Below, piece after piece: positions 7,283 through 13,364 of a DNA stretch of 13,364 nt. Source of the DNA: Caldisericia bacterium (GTDB lineage Bacteria; Caldisericota; Caldisericia; B22-G15); assembly GCA_021158845.1 (NCBI GenBank), contig JAGGSY010000146.1:1-13364 (forward strand). The letters run 5' to 3'. The notes below the pieces were generated by a model. The model was not told where the DNA came from. It saw nothing but the letters and a program-made list of their open reading frames with translations, and did not search any database. The translations under genes and the position numbers were made by a program. The stretch's first letter is position 1. Every line of letters starts with the position of its first letter.

Positions 7283-8074
7283 ATGGATCTTGGAATAAAG
7301 GGAAAAGTCGCGGTTGTGGCAGCTGCAAGTAAAGGGCTTGGGAAAGAGGTTGCAATCTCCCTTGCAAGGGAGGGAGCAAATTTAGTTATATGCGCAAGGG
7401 GAGAGGAAGAACTGAAGAAGACGGAAGGGGAGATAAGGGATAGGTTTAAAGTTAAAATCCTTTCCTTTGTCTGCGATGTAACAAAGCGTGAGGATGTAGA
7501 AAAATTTAAAGATTTTGTTATAGATGAGTTTAAAACTGTGCACATGCTCTTTACAAATGCAGGAGGACCTCCACCAGGTGGATTCTTTGATTTTGAACCA
7601 GAAGACTATTTGAAAGCTATCAATCTAAATTTGATGAGTGCCATTTATCTTACCTATGCTTTTATTCCATATATGAAGGAACAGAGGTATGGTAGAATAG
7701 TTGCCTCCACATCTATAACTGTAAAACAACCAATAAAGAATCTGATACTTTCAAATGTTTCAAGAACAGGGGTGGTTTCCTTTATAAAGAGCCTATCAAA
7801 TGAAGTTGCTCCTTACAATATAACTGCAAACTGTGTTGCTCCTGGATACACCATGACAGATAGAGTCAGAAAGCTCATGGAGGATAAGGCAAAAAGGGAG
7901 AATATATCCGTTGATGAAGCTCTTAAAACCATAACAAAGGACATTCCCATGGGAAGGATCGGTGATCCAAGCGAATTTGCAGATGTGGTGACATTCCTTC
8001 TCTCTGAGAGGGCAAGTTATATAACAGGTGCAACTATTCAAATTGATGGAGGATACTATAGAGGACTTATGTAA
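7283..8074 (+). CDS. Atypical short-chain dehydrogenase/reductase (FabG-like, YxxxK pair replaced)
   Basis: This 263-residue protein has the Rossmann fold of the classical SDR family: a nucleotide-binding AAASKGLGKE (13-22), an arginine after strand 2 (CARG, suggesting NADP preference), CDV (64-66), NAGG (92-95), and VAPGYTMTDRV (185-195) leading to the C-terminal IDGGYYRG. Aligned by eye to FabG, the catalytic Ser is kept (S144), but the Tyr position is S157 and the Lys position is R161, in the stretch NLILSNVSRTG. This belongs to an SDR subgroup with an SNxxR-type replacement, often annotated as 3-oxoacyl-ACP reductase. The substrate is unknown. AGGAGG at 7271-7276 precedes ATG 7283. It follows the DUF362-ferredoxin gene by two bases, suggesting co-expression with a redox partner. 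Confidence 0.88.
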   Translation: MDLGIKGKVAVVAAASKGLGKEVAISLAREGANLVICARGEEELKKTEGEIRDRFKVKILSFVCDVTKREDVEKFKDFVIDEFKTVHMLFTNAGGPPPGGFFDFEPEDYLKAINLNLMSAIYLTYAFIPYMKEQRYGRIVASTSITVKQPIKNLILSNVSRTGVVSFIKSLSNEVAPYNITANCVAPGYTMTDRVRKLMEDKAKRENISVDEALKTITKDIPMGRIGDPSEFADVVTFLLSERASYITGATIQIDGGYYRGLM

Positions 8075-8085
8075 AAGGAGGAGAG

Positions 8086-8364
8086 ATGAAAGAAAATTTT
8101 AAGGTTCCAGAGAAACAACCAGTAACAAAGTTAGATATGTTAAGGGCTCAACTTTTCACCGTTGGTATATCTGTTGTTGGAACGGTTCTTTTTGTGGTAT
8201 GGGGAGGATTTAACATAGCTTCAAATTTTAAGGTAGGGATAACGAGAATAGGAGTGGGAATTGCCTTTGCAGGCTTTGCAATATATACACTAATCGGAAT
8301 ATACAAATTTGTAAAGAAAGAGTTTGTTGAGATCAAAAAGAGCAAAACAAAGAGAAAGAGTTAG
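8086..8364 (+). CDS. Small two-helix membrane protein of unknown function
   Basis: The 92-residue protein has a polar N-terminus (1-20), two likely membrane helices (about 22-42 and 52-75) and a strongly basic C-terminus (76-92, many Lys and Arg). By the positive-inside rule both ends would face the cytoplasm. An AGGAGG-type ribosome binding site (near 8075-8080) precedes ATG 8086, and the gap to the upstream dehydrogenase is 11 bases, so it is probably the last gene of the operon. I do not recognise a family. Its strong ribosome binding site and normal codon use support a real gene. Confidence 0.75.
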   Translation: MKENFKVPEKQPVTKLDMLRAQLFTVGISVVGTVLFVVWGGFNIASNFKVGITRIGVGIAFAGFAIYTLIGIYKFVKKEFVEIKKSKTKRKS

Positions 8365-8391
8365 TTTACTCAAGAAAATCTTTAGTAAACT
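8363..8391. terminator. Hairpin between convergent operons, possible bidirectional terminator
   Basis: AGTTTACT at 8363-8370 pairs with AGTAAACT at 8384-8391. One mismatch (C8371/T8383) separates this from an inner AAG/CTT stem (8372-8374 with 8380-8382) around the loop AAAAT. The stem is 11 pairs in total but AT-rich, with no clean U-run on either side, so termination strength is doubtful. It covers the TAG of the small membrane protein and the TAA of trkA, which lie one base apart. Its position at a convergent junction supports a terminator role. Confidence 0.5.
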
Positions 8392-9028
8392 TTGAAATAT
8401 CCTTTGTTCTTCCAACAAAAACTATTATATCTCCTGCCTGAAACCTCTCCTCAGAGGACGGAGCAATTATAATATCTCCATTCCTTCTTATGGCAAGAAT
8501 TATAACTTTATATTTCCGACCCAAATCTAAATCTCTTATCGTTTTTCCAACAAATCTCTGCGGTATTATCGCTTCCTCAAGGTCATATTCAGGAGATATC
8601 TCTATATAGTCAATTAAAGAGGTGGATGTTAACTGTATCGCAAGGGTCTCTCCTCTCTCCTTCTCTGGAAACACCACAAGATCTGCTCCAATCTTCTCCA
8701 GTATCCTTCCATGAAGTTCATCCACTGCTTTTGAAACCACATACTTAATCCCAAAATCTTTAACTAACATAGTTGCAAGGATACTCTGTTCCTTATTGTC
8801 TCCAATTGCAATAATTACAGTATCACAGTTTTTAATACCTGCATCCTCAAGGGCTTGAGGATCTGAAGCATCTGCCTGAACAACATGGGTTAGCCTATCT
8901 TTTACCTTTTCGATTATCTCCCTGTTATTGTCAATTCCAAGAACAGGAAAACCCCTCTTTTCAATGTTGATGGCTACGGATAAACCAAATCTTCCAAGTC
9001 CTATAACACCAAATGTTTTCTTCATCAC
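8366..9028 (-). CDS. ktrA: TrkA/KtrA-type potassium uptake regulatory subunit (RCK)
   Basis: This cytoplasmic gating ring binds nucleotides and controls the potassium channel TrkH/KtrB. The 220 residues form one RCK_N domain with the Rossmann motif GLGRFG (10-15), an acidic D33 at the end of strand 2 (VLGID), and IIAIGDNKEQ. An RCK_C domain follows (about 135-218, VGKTIRDLDLGRKYKV ... FQAGDIIVFVG). A single N+C unit is the KtrA/short TrkA form, half the size of enterobacterial TrkA. The start is GTG 9028 or ATG 9025, two to five bases after the trkH stop, so translation is coupled. The stop lies inside the convergent hairpin. The trkA versus ktrA name is a matter of convention. Confidence 0.93.
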   Translation of the reverse strand: MMKKTFGVIGLGRFGLSVAINIEKRGFPVLGIDNNREIIEKVKDRLTHVVQADASDPQALEDAGIKNCDTVIIAIGDNKEQSILATMLVKDFGIKYVVSKAVDELHGRILEKIGADLVVFPEKERGETLAIQLTSTSLIDYIEISPEYDLEEAIIPQRFVGKTIRDLDLGRKYKVIILAIRRNGDIIIAPSSEERFQAGDIIVFVGRTKDISKFTKDFLE

Positions 9029-9030
9029 TC

Positions 9031-10365
9031 TTATCCTACCATTATTTTCTCCTCAGGTAAAGATATTCTCTTGAGTTTCTTGGTTGTTATTATGGTTAGT
9101 ATGGTTAATATTCCCACCCTTCCCGCAAACATTGTAGACATTATAGTGAGCTTTCCAATGGGAGATAGAAGAGGGGTTATACCAGTGGATAAACCAACAG
9201 TTCCAAAAGCAGAGAATACCTCAAAGAGAATCTTTGAAAGATCAAAAACCTCTGTAATTGAAAGTACAAGTGTTGAAAAACCTACAAGAACAATTGAGGC
9301 GAAGAATATTATAAACGCCTTTCTTACAAAACTTCTCTCAATGGTTCTCTCCTCTATAATGGTTTCATTACTTCCCTTGATAGTCTGGAAGAGAGTTTCA
9401 AACAAAACTACTATTGTGGTTGTTTTTATTCCTCCGCCAGTACCCCCTGGTGAAGCTCCTATAAACATGAAAGAGGCAAGAAACATAAGAGTTGGAAGCC
9501 TTAGTTTTCCTGTAGTTATCGTTGAGAAACCTGCAGTTCTTGGAGTGATGGATTGGAAGAAAGATGAAAGTATTTTCTCCTTCATTGGTAGAGATTTAAG
9601 GGTGAATGGATTCTTTGACTCAAAGAGGAAAAACAAGAAAGCTCCAAGAACAATAAGGAAAATTGTGGTTTTAAACACAACCCTTGCATGAAGTGAAAAT
9701 TTCCTTCTGTTTGGATAATCAATAATTTCACTTATAACTGGAAAGCCTATTCCTCCAAAAACAATTAGGAGCATGACAGTTAAATTTAATGTGATATTTC
9801 CAGTAAACTGGGTAAAACTTCTAAAACCTCCAATCAAATCAAATCCGGCATTGCAAAAGGCTGATACAGAATGAAAAATTCCAAACCAGATTCCTTTAAT
9901 AATGCCATATTTATGATAGAAAACTGTGAATAGAGAAATGGCTCCAAGACCCTCAAAAATTAACACTGTGAAGAAAATTCTTCTTGCAAGTTTTATAATT
10001 CCACTAACAGAGAAATAGTTTAGAGATTCTTTAAGGGCAAGCCTATCCAAGAGAGGAATCCTTCTTCCAAGAAGTAGGGCAAGAAATGTGAACATGGTCA
10101 TATAGCCAAGTCCACCTACCTGAATGAGAAAGAGTATAACTATCTGTCCAAATATAGAATAATAAGTTCCAGTATCTTTAACCACAAGACCTGTAACACA
10201 TGTAGCTGATGTTGCTGTAAAGTATGCATCAAGTGGATTTGTCCATCTATGAGATGAAGATGAGAAGGGAAAGATGAGGAGAGTTCCACCAATAAGTATG
10301 GTTAAAAGAAAGGTGAAGACGATAAACTTTACTGGTTCTTTCTTAAGAGACTCAAGAAACTGCAT
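9031..10365 (-). CDS. ktrB: TrkH/KtrB-type potassium channel subunit
   Basis: This membrane protein is the K+ (or Na+-coupled K+) translocating subunit. The 444 residues hold the four repeated M1-P-M2 units with their selectivity loops: TCVTG (55-59), CNAG (171-174), RTAG (276-279) and GTVG (388-391). The glycine expected in each filter strand is present. The third M2 carries the gating loop GASPGGTGGGIKTTT (303-317). The length is that of KtrB/TrkH from Gram-positive and thermophilic bacteria. It overlaps the upstream CstA-like gene by 14 bases and is followed two bases later by its RCK partner, so the two can assemble one K+ uptake system. An open frame on the opposite strand (9071-9691) is a shadow. 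Confidence 0.93.
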   Translation of the reverse strand: MQFLESLKKEPVKFIVFTFLLTILIGGTLLIFPFSSSSHRWTNPLDAYFTATSATCVTGLVVKDTGTYYSIFGQIVILFLIQVGGLGYMTMFTFLALLLGRRIPLLDRLALKESLNYFSVSGIIKLARRIFFTVLIFEGLGAISLFTVFYHKYGIIKGIWFGIFHSVSAFCNAGFDLIGGFRSFTQFTGNITLNLTVMLLIVFGGIGFPVISEIIDYPNRRKFSLHARVVFKTTIFLIVLGAFLFFLFESKNPFTLKSLPMKEKILSSFFQSITPRTAGFSTITTGKLRLPTLMFLASFMFIGASPGGTGGGIKTTTIVVLFETLFQTIKGSNETIIEERTIERSFVRKAFIIFFASIVLVGFSTLVLSITEVFDLSKILFEVFSAFGTVGLSTGITPLLSPIGKLTIMSTMFAGRVGILTILTIITTKKLKRISLPEEKIMVG

Positions 10366-11887
10366 TTTTCTCTGTCTTTTTCCTTATAAATATAAGAGAA
10401 AACATGTTTATTATAATAAAGATAATTGAAATTGTAAGAGAAAGTATATCGTTTATTGCCAGATACCTTATAAGTAAATAGACAAAAGCGGCAAGGGAGA
10501 TTGCATTTAGCACTTTCCCGATCACGAAGAAAATATCCTCTTTAAACAATAGGGAAATAAGAGAAAGCATAATTGCCCCTAACATGAGATTGGAGGTTGT
10601 ATTTAAAAGGAAAAACTTGTTCCACATATTCTCAATTCCTCCAAAACTTTCTTTTGGTAAGAAGAAGGTGATAAACGGAATTAAGATTATTAGGAGCATA
10701 ATAAATTTCCCTTTCCTTCCGCTTGTCTCTTCATAGAACCTTCCAGAGAGTTTCACCGCATAAACCATGAAGGAGAACATAGCTATTATCATGGTAAATA
10801 GAACTATTGTTTCTCCAAACTCCTTTGAGAATCCAGCAAAATGAATAAACCTTGCCATTCCATCCTGAAAGATCTGGAGAGCATTCTTTCCTTTCAAAAA
10901 CGCATCTGTCCTTGCATATATTATTGCAGGAAACGAAGAAACAAGGGCAAGAAGTGATAGGAAACTGATGGGAAGTAAGCTTGCTTTGGATGTATCCCTT
11001 TCTCCAACTGTCGCCTTTCCTGTAAAAAGTATGGAAAAAAGGGAATCAAAACCAGAGAAGATACCAAATGTGAGAACACCAAAGATCATGGGTATGAGTA
11101 TTCCTCCATTCTGGGATGAGAATGAGAAGGCGTGTCTTTGAATCCTAACTCCAATAAATGGACCAAATACTCCTCCTATTATGAGAAAGTAATATAGATA
11201 GGATGAAAGATAAGAGAATGGACGGGAGAGAGTATCTTCACTTAAGAAGGCAAACAAAATAAGCATTAATGTTATTATTATTCCCCATGTAAATTTCTCT
11301 GTTATTACCACAAATGGTAGTTTAAGGGGAAAAATTTTTCCTATCCATATGATGTAAAAGACAAACACAAGGAAGAAAACTGTCATGGGAATAATATCCT
11401 TTTTCATCCCTTTTATCACAAAGGAGAATAAAAAGGAAAGAACAACAAACAACAAAAAAGTAGTGGATAAATTGGGATTCTTTACGAGTAGATCAGATAT
11501 GTATTGAATAAAAGAGACCACAAGAAGAAGTGAAAATACAAACAAACCTATTGTTAAAACATTTTTAAAGTTCTTTCTCTCTTTAAAGAGAGCATCAATG
11601 TTGAATCTCTTTGGAAGAAGCGTTGACATAAAGCTTAATGGATAACCAAACAGTACCATGCCAATTAATATATATAAAACTAATGGCACCCATCCCCACT
11701 CCATGGCGATTATTGGAGCAAGGAAAAGGTATAGTCCCCCTGTGGCACCAATTTTTTCCCCAAACGGCACAAGAGAGAATCCCCCCTCTTTTTTTATCTT
11801 AAATTTCTTTTCAAAGAAGCTTTTGGAGAGAAAGTATAAGGCTATAACAACAACTAATGAAAAAAGCGATAAATAGTATAGTTTCAT
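10352..11887 (-). CDS. Divergent CstA family transporter (carbon starvation protein-like)
   Basis: CstA proteins import peptides or pyruvate. This 511-residue, strongly hydrophobic protein matches the CstA pattern by eye. GATGGLYLFLAPIIAMEWGW (48-67) corresponds to the GAGP...GP.LAA.WG region. FGIFSGFDSLFS corresponds to CGAVSGFHALIS. TGKATVGERD stands where CstA has SSGTTPK..ANETD, and MWNKFFLLNTTSNLMLGA matches LWPLFG..NQMLAA. SGRFYEE matches the SGRFMLQD segment. It is about 200 residues shorter than E. coli CstA and several signature residues differ (SSGTT, the GAVQDF stretch, NQ), so the substrate may differ. ATG 11887 follows a purine-rich GGAG site. It is the first gene of an operon with the K+ channel genes, with a 14-base overlap, which is an unusual pairing. 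Confidence 0.8.
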   Translation of the reverse strand: MKLYYLSLFSLVVVIALYFLSKSFFEKKFKIKKEGGFSLVPFGEKIGATGGLYLFLAPIIAMEWGWVPLVLYILIGMVLFGYPLSFMSTLLPKRFNIDALFKERKNFKNVLTIGLFVFSLLLVVSFIQYISDLLVKNPNLSTTFLLFVVLSFLFSFVIKGMKKDIIPMTVFFLVFVFYIIWIGKIFPLKLPFVVITEKFTWGIIITLMLILFAFLSEDTLSRPFSYLSSYLYYFLIIGGVFGPFIGVRIQRHAFSFSSQNGGILIPMIFGVLTFGIFSGFDSLFSILFTGKATVGERDTSKASLLPISFLSLLALVSSFPAIIYARTDAFLKGKNALQIFQDGMARFIHFAGFSKEFGETIVLFTMIIAMFSFMVYAVKLSGRFYEETSGRKGKFIMLLIILIPFITFFLPKESFGGIENMWNKFFLLNTTSNLMLGAIMLSLISLLFKEDIFFVIGKVLNAISLAAFVYLLIRYLAINDILSLTISIIFIIINMFSLIFIRKKTEKNAVS

Positions 11888-11935
11888 CTCCCTTCTCCTT
11901 TCTTAAGATTTTTATAGGTCTTCACATGTTAAAAT

Positions 11936-11963
11936 TTTATAACCCCTTAACTTAATCTGTCAA
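11936..11963 (-). promoter_or_regulatory. Predicted promoter of the cstA-trkH-trkA operon, -35 supplied by the insertion sequence end
   Basis: On the minus strand TTGACA occupies 11963-11958 and TATAAA 11941-11936, with a 16-base spacer. Transcription would begin near 11929, giving a leader of about 42 bases before ATG 11887 with a GGAG ribosome binding site. The TTGACA is exactly the outer end of the left terminal repeat of the insertion sequence, so this is a hybrid promoter if that boundary is right. Confidence 0.6.
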
Positions 11964-12000
11964 GTTAAAAATGGCTCTATGTCAATAAGTGTGGTAGAAG
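11958..12000 (+). repeat. Left terminal inverted repeat of the insertion sequence
   Basis: It reads TGTCAAGT, then four differing positions among the next five, ATGGCTCTA, a variable stretch, and AGTGTGGTAGAAG. It includes the transposase TAG (11979-11977). Its outermost six bases read TTGACA on the minus strand. Confidence 0.8.
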
Positions 12001-13248
12001 ATGAATAGGTACTATCCCCAAGAATACCTTATTTATATAGGTATTAACATCCCTTAATCCAAAACTTATCCTCTTTATTAGTTTTGATAGAGTGTTGTAT
12101 CCTTCAACAATGGAGGTGGAGGAGAAGTTAAAGAAGTGATTTATTATCTCCTCTCTCCATCTCTTAAGGGTTTTAGACCACCTCCTTATCTCAGGATCAT
12201 CACTTACTTCCATATCTCTTATAAGGTTATTGATGTATTCCCTTATCACCTCTATATCCTCATGTTTCATGTAATTGAACATATACCTTAATCTCTCCTT
12301 AACCTCATAGAATTCTTTAAGGGAAGGATAGAGATTAAAGTAGTAATCTAACTTATTCCTCTCCTTATCTGTTAGTTTCTCCCTTCCCTTTAGGAATAGA
12401 ATCTTTGGTATCTTTATCCTCTTTCCTTTATAGTAAAGATGAGTTGATTGTATCAGTTTTCTCTCTTCATCTATCCTTCTATTTGCATCTCTTATCACAT
12501 GAAATGGATCAACAACTATCCTTACATTACTTCCAAGGGATTCTCTTATTCCCCTTCTAAATGATTCTCTCATATCTATGGATACCTCCTTTATCCTCTT
12601 CTTTACATGTAAAGGTATAGAGTTAAAGAATCTTACTATCTCCTCCTTCCTATCTGAGGGAAGTATTGTAATAGGGGTATGGGAGTTTAATTCAACAACA
12701 AGGACAACCTTTATTTTCTTTCCCCTCATGGAGTGTTCATCTATACCAATCCTTATATCTCTCATTCCATCAAAGTATTCCCATGGGATACTATTCCTCA
12801 TGAACCTATCTATGTATCTCTTCAGTGTTCTTGTATGAACTCCTATGAAGGAGGATACCTCTCTGAAACTTCCCCTCCTTAGATTGTATATGGATGTAAG
12901 AAGGAGATTATCACTTATCCTCATCCATGGATGTATACCCTCTGGATAGTATGAGAAGGTCTTATTACATTCCTTACATCTAAATCTTATCCTTGGTAAT
13001 CTAAGGTATATCCTTCTTCCATCTGGAAGGATAAGATGTAGAATAAGTCTCTTTTTCTTCTTTCTCTCATGGATACTTATATTACAACTACCACATACTG
13101 GACACTTAACATCTCTTCTTATCCTCTTCATGTTGAAATCAACATCAATAACTAATCCCATCTTTCCCCTTACCTCTTCCTCTTTTATACCAATAAGGTT
13201 ATAATTATTACTGAGATTTAGTAGGTTTAGAATTAATTCTTTTTTCAT
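11977..13248 (-). CDS. tnpA: ISL3-family transposase
   Basis: This DDE transposase cuts and moves the surrounding element. The 423 residues are full length for the family. The N-terminus has a zinc ribbon (C49, C52, C91, C94) matching zf-ISL3, followed by a helix-turn-helix (about 125-150, FREVSSFIGVHTRTLKRY). The catalytic domain shows IGIDEHSMRG (D170), VSIDMRESF (D225), VVDPFHVIRDANRRID (D247 region) and the late Glu in SIVEGYNTLSKLIKRISFG (E382). I take D170, D225 and E382 as the probable catalytic triad. No frameshift or stop interrupts it. ATG 13248 is preceded by AAAGGAGG with nine bases of spacing. The stop falls in the left terminal repeat, so the gene fills the element. Confidence 0.93.
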   Translation of the reverse strand: MKKELILNLLNLSNNYNLIGIKEEEVRGKMGLVIDVDFNMKRIRRDVKCPVCGSCNISIHERKKKKRLILHLILPDGRRIYLRLPRIRFRCKECNKTFSYYPEGIHPWMRISDNLLLTSIYNLRRGSFREVSSFIGVHTRTLKRYIDRFMRNSIPWEYFDGMRDIRIGIDEHSMRGKKIKVVLVVELNSHTPITILPSDRKEEIVRFFNSIPLHVKKRIKEVSIDMRESFRRGIRESLGSNVRIVVDPFHVIRDANRRIDEERKLIQSTHLYYKGKRIKIPKILFLKGREKLTDKERNKLDYYFNLYPSLKEFYEVKERLRYMFNYMKHEDIEVIREYINNLIRDMEVSDDPEIRRWSKTLKRWREEIINHFFNFSSTSIVEGYNTLSKLIKRISFGLRDVNTYINKVFLGIVPIHLLPHLLT

Positions 13249-13253
13249 GGTAG

Positions 13254-13301
13254 GGTACCTCCTTTCTTCTATATCTAATCCTTAGTATAAGAGGGGGTAC
13301 C
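13254..13301 (-). promoter_or_regulatory. Transposase leader: ribosome binding site, weak promoter and two GGTACC palindromes able to pair
   Basis: On the minus strand the ribosome binding site GGAGG is at 13262-13258. A -10-like TATACT lies at 13289-13284, with only a weak -35 (GTGGAA, 16-base spacer). The same palindrome, GGTACC, occurs at 13301-13296 and 13259-13254. In an RNA containing both, GGTACC-C-CCT (13301-13292) can pair with AGG-A-GGTACC (13263-13254): nine pairs with one mismatch around a 28-base loop, burying the ribosome binding site. RNA starting near 13277 from the internal promoter lacks the upstream arm. Confidence 0.45.
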
Positions 13302-13304
13302 TTA

Positions 13305-13347
13305 CTTCCACCACACTTTTTATTTTAGAGCCATCCCTTACTTGACA
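13305..13347 (-). repeat. Right terminal inverted repeat of the insertion sequence
   Basis: Read from the outside on the minus strand it begins TGTCAAGT, then AAGGG, ATGGCTCTA, an A-rich stretch, and AGTGTGGTGGAAG. Its outermost six bases read TTGACA on the plus strand, pointing out of the element toward 13364. The window ends 17 bases later, so nothing can be said of what lies beyond. Confidence 0.8.
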
Positions 13348-13364
13348 AGAGGGAAGATTTCCAT

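Larger units (their letters stand above)
11958..13347. mobile_element. ISL3-family insertion sequence, apparently intact
   Basis: One transposase gene lies between imperfect terminal inverted repeats of 43 bases (11958-12000 and 13305-13347 reversed). Reading inward from each end, both begin TGTCAAGT, share ATGGCTCTA seven to fourteen bases on, and end AGTGTGGTxGAAG; I count about 33 of 43 matches. ISL3 tips typically begin GGCTCT, so the true ends could instead be 11973 and 13332, but the perfect outer TGTCAAGT on both sides argues for the longer limits. I find no 8-base direct repeat at either choice of ends, so the target duplication has been lost or the ends recombined. The transposase stop codon lies inside the left repeat. 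Confidence 0.85.

Noticed and set aside
9071..9691. Open frame of 206 codons on the plus strand
   Set aside because: It is antisense to trkH, whose four selectivity loops are unmistakable. Its length follows from the composition of the membrane-protein gene, and no domain is visible.
11906..13360. AAGATTT shared by both flanks of the insertion sequence as a target duplication
   Set aside because: The left copy is about 45 bases from the element end while the right copy is close to it; a target duplication must abut both ends.
1..13364. CRISPR arrays, tRNA or rRNA genes, riboswitches
   Set aside because: No regularly spaced repeats, no cloverleaf-like or rRNA-like stretches, and the intergenic spaces are too short for known riboswitch classes.

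Overview
The window is AT-rich bacterial chromosomal DNA with very compact coding. Arginine is written mostly AGA/AGG, proteins are rich in Lys, Glu and Ile, and ATGA-type overlaps and TTG/GTG starts are frequent. This looks like a low-GC, probably thermophilic and possibly anaerobic bacterium. A bacterial ComEA/ComEC pair and Shine-Dalgarno sites argue against an archaeon. I cannot assign a phylum from the sequence alone.

Layout. (1) 1-2150, minus strand: argF (ornithine carbamoyltransferase), comEA and the 5' part of comEC, joined by four-base stop/start overlaps. comEC runs off the left edge. (2) 2151-2224: a short divergent promoter region. (3) 2225-8364, plus strand: six tightly packed genes: an unrecognised PD-(D/E)XK nuclease-like protein, surE, a type IA topoisomerase (topB-like), a DUF362 protein fused to a 2[4Fe-4S] ferredoxin domain, an atypical short-chain dehydrogenase, and a two-helix membrane protein. 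A hairpin at 8363-8391 overlaps the stop codons of the two converging transcription units. (4) 8366-11887, minus strand: a divergent CstA-type transporter, then TrkH/KtrB and TrkA/KtrA, also overlapping or nearly so; together they look like one membrane-transport operon. (5) 11958-13347: an intact ISL3-family insertion sequence with imperfect 43-bp terminal repeats.

Functionally, region 1 combines arginine biosynthesis with DNA uptake. Region 3 combines nucleic-acid enzymes (nuclease-like protein, SurE nucleotidase, topoisomerase) with redox-type proteins, and the gene order shows co-transcription more clearly than a shared pathway. Region 4 pairs a potassium channel/regulator with a CstA-type solute transporter. 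The most interesting points are regulatory and sit at the insertion sequence. Its outer ends each carry an outward-facing TTGACA, one of which lies 16 bp from a TATAAA and so would form a hybrid promoter for the cstA-trk operon. Its transposase leader can fold to hide the ribosome binding site only in read-through transcripts. Other points are the unassigned nuclease-like protein, the dehydrogenase lacking the YxxxK catalytic pair, and the divergent CstA. I saw no CRISPR array, tRNA, rRNA or phage genes, and no gene-free stretch longer than about 120 bases.
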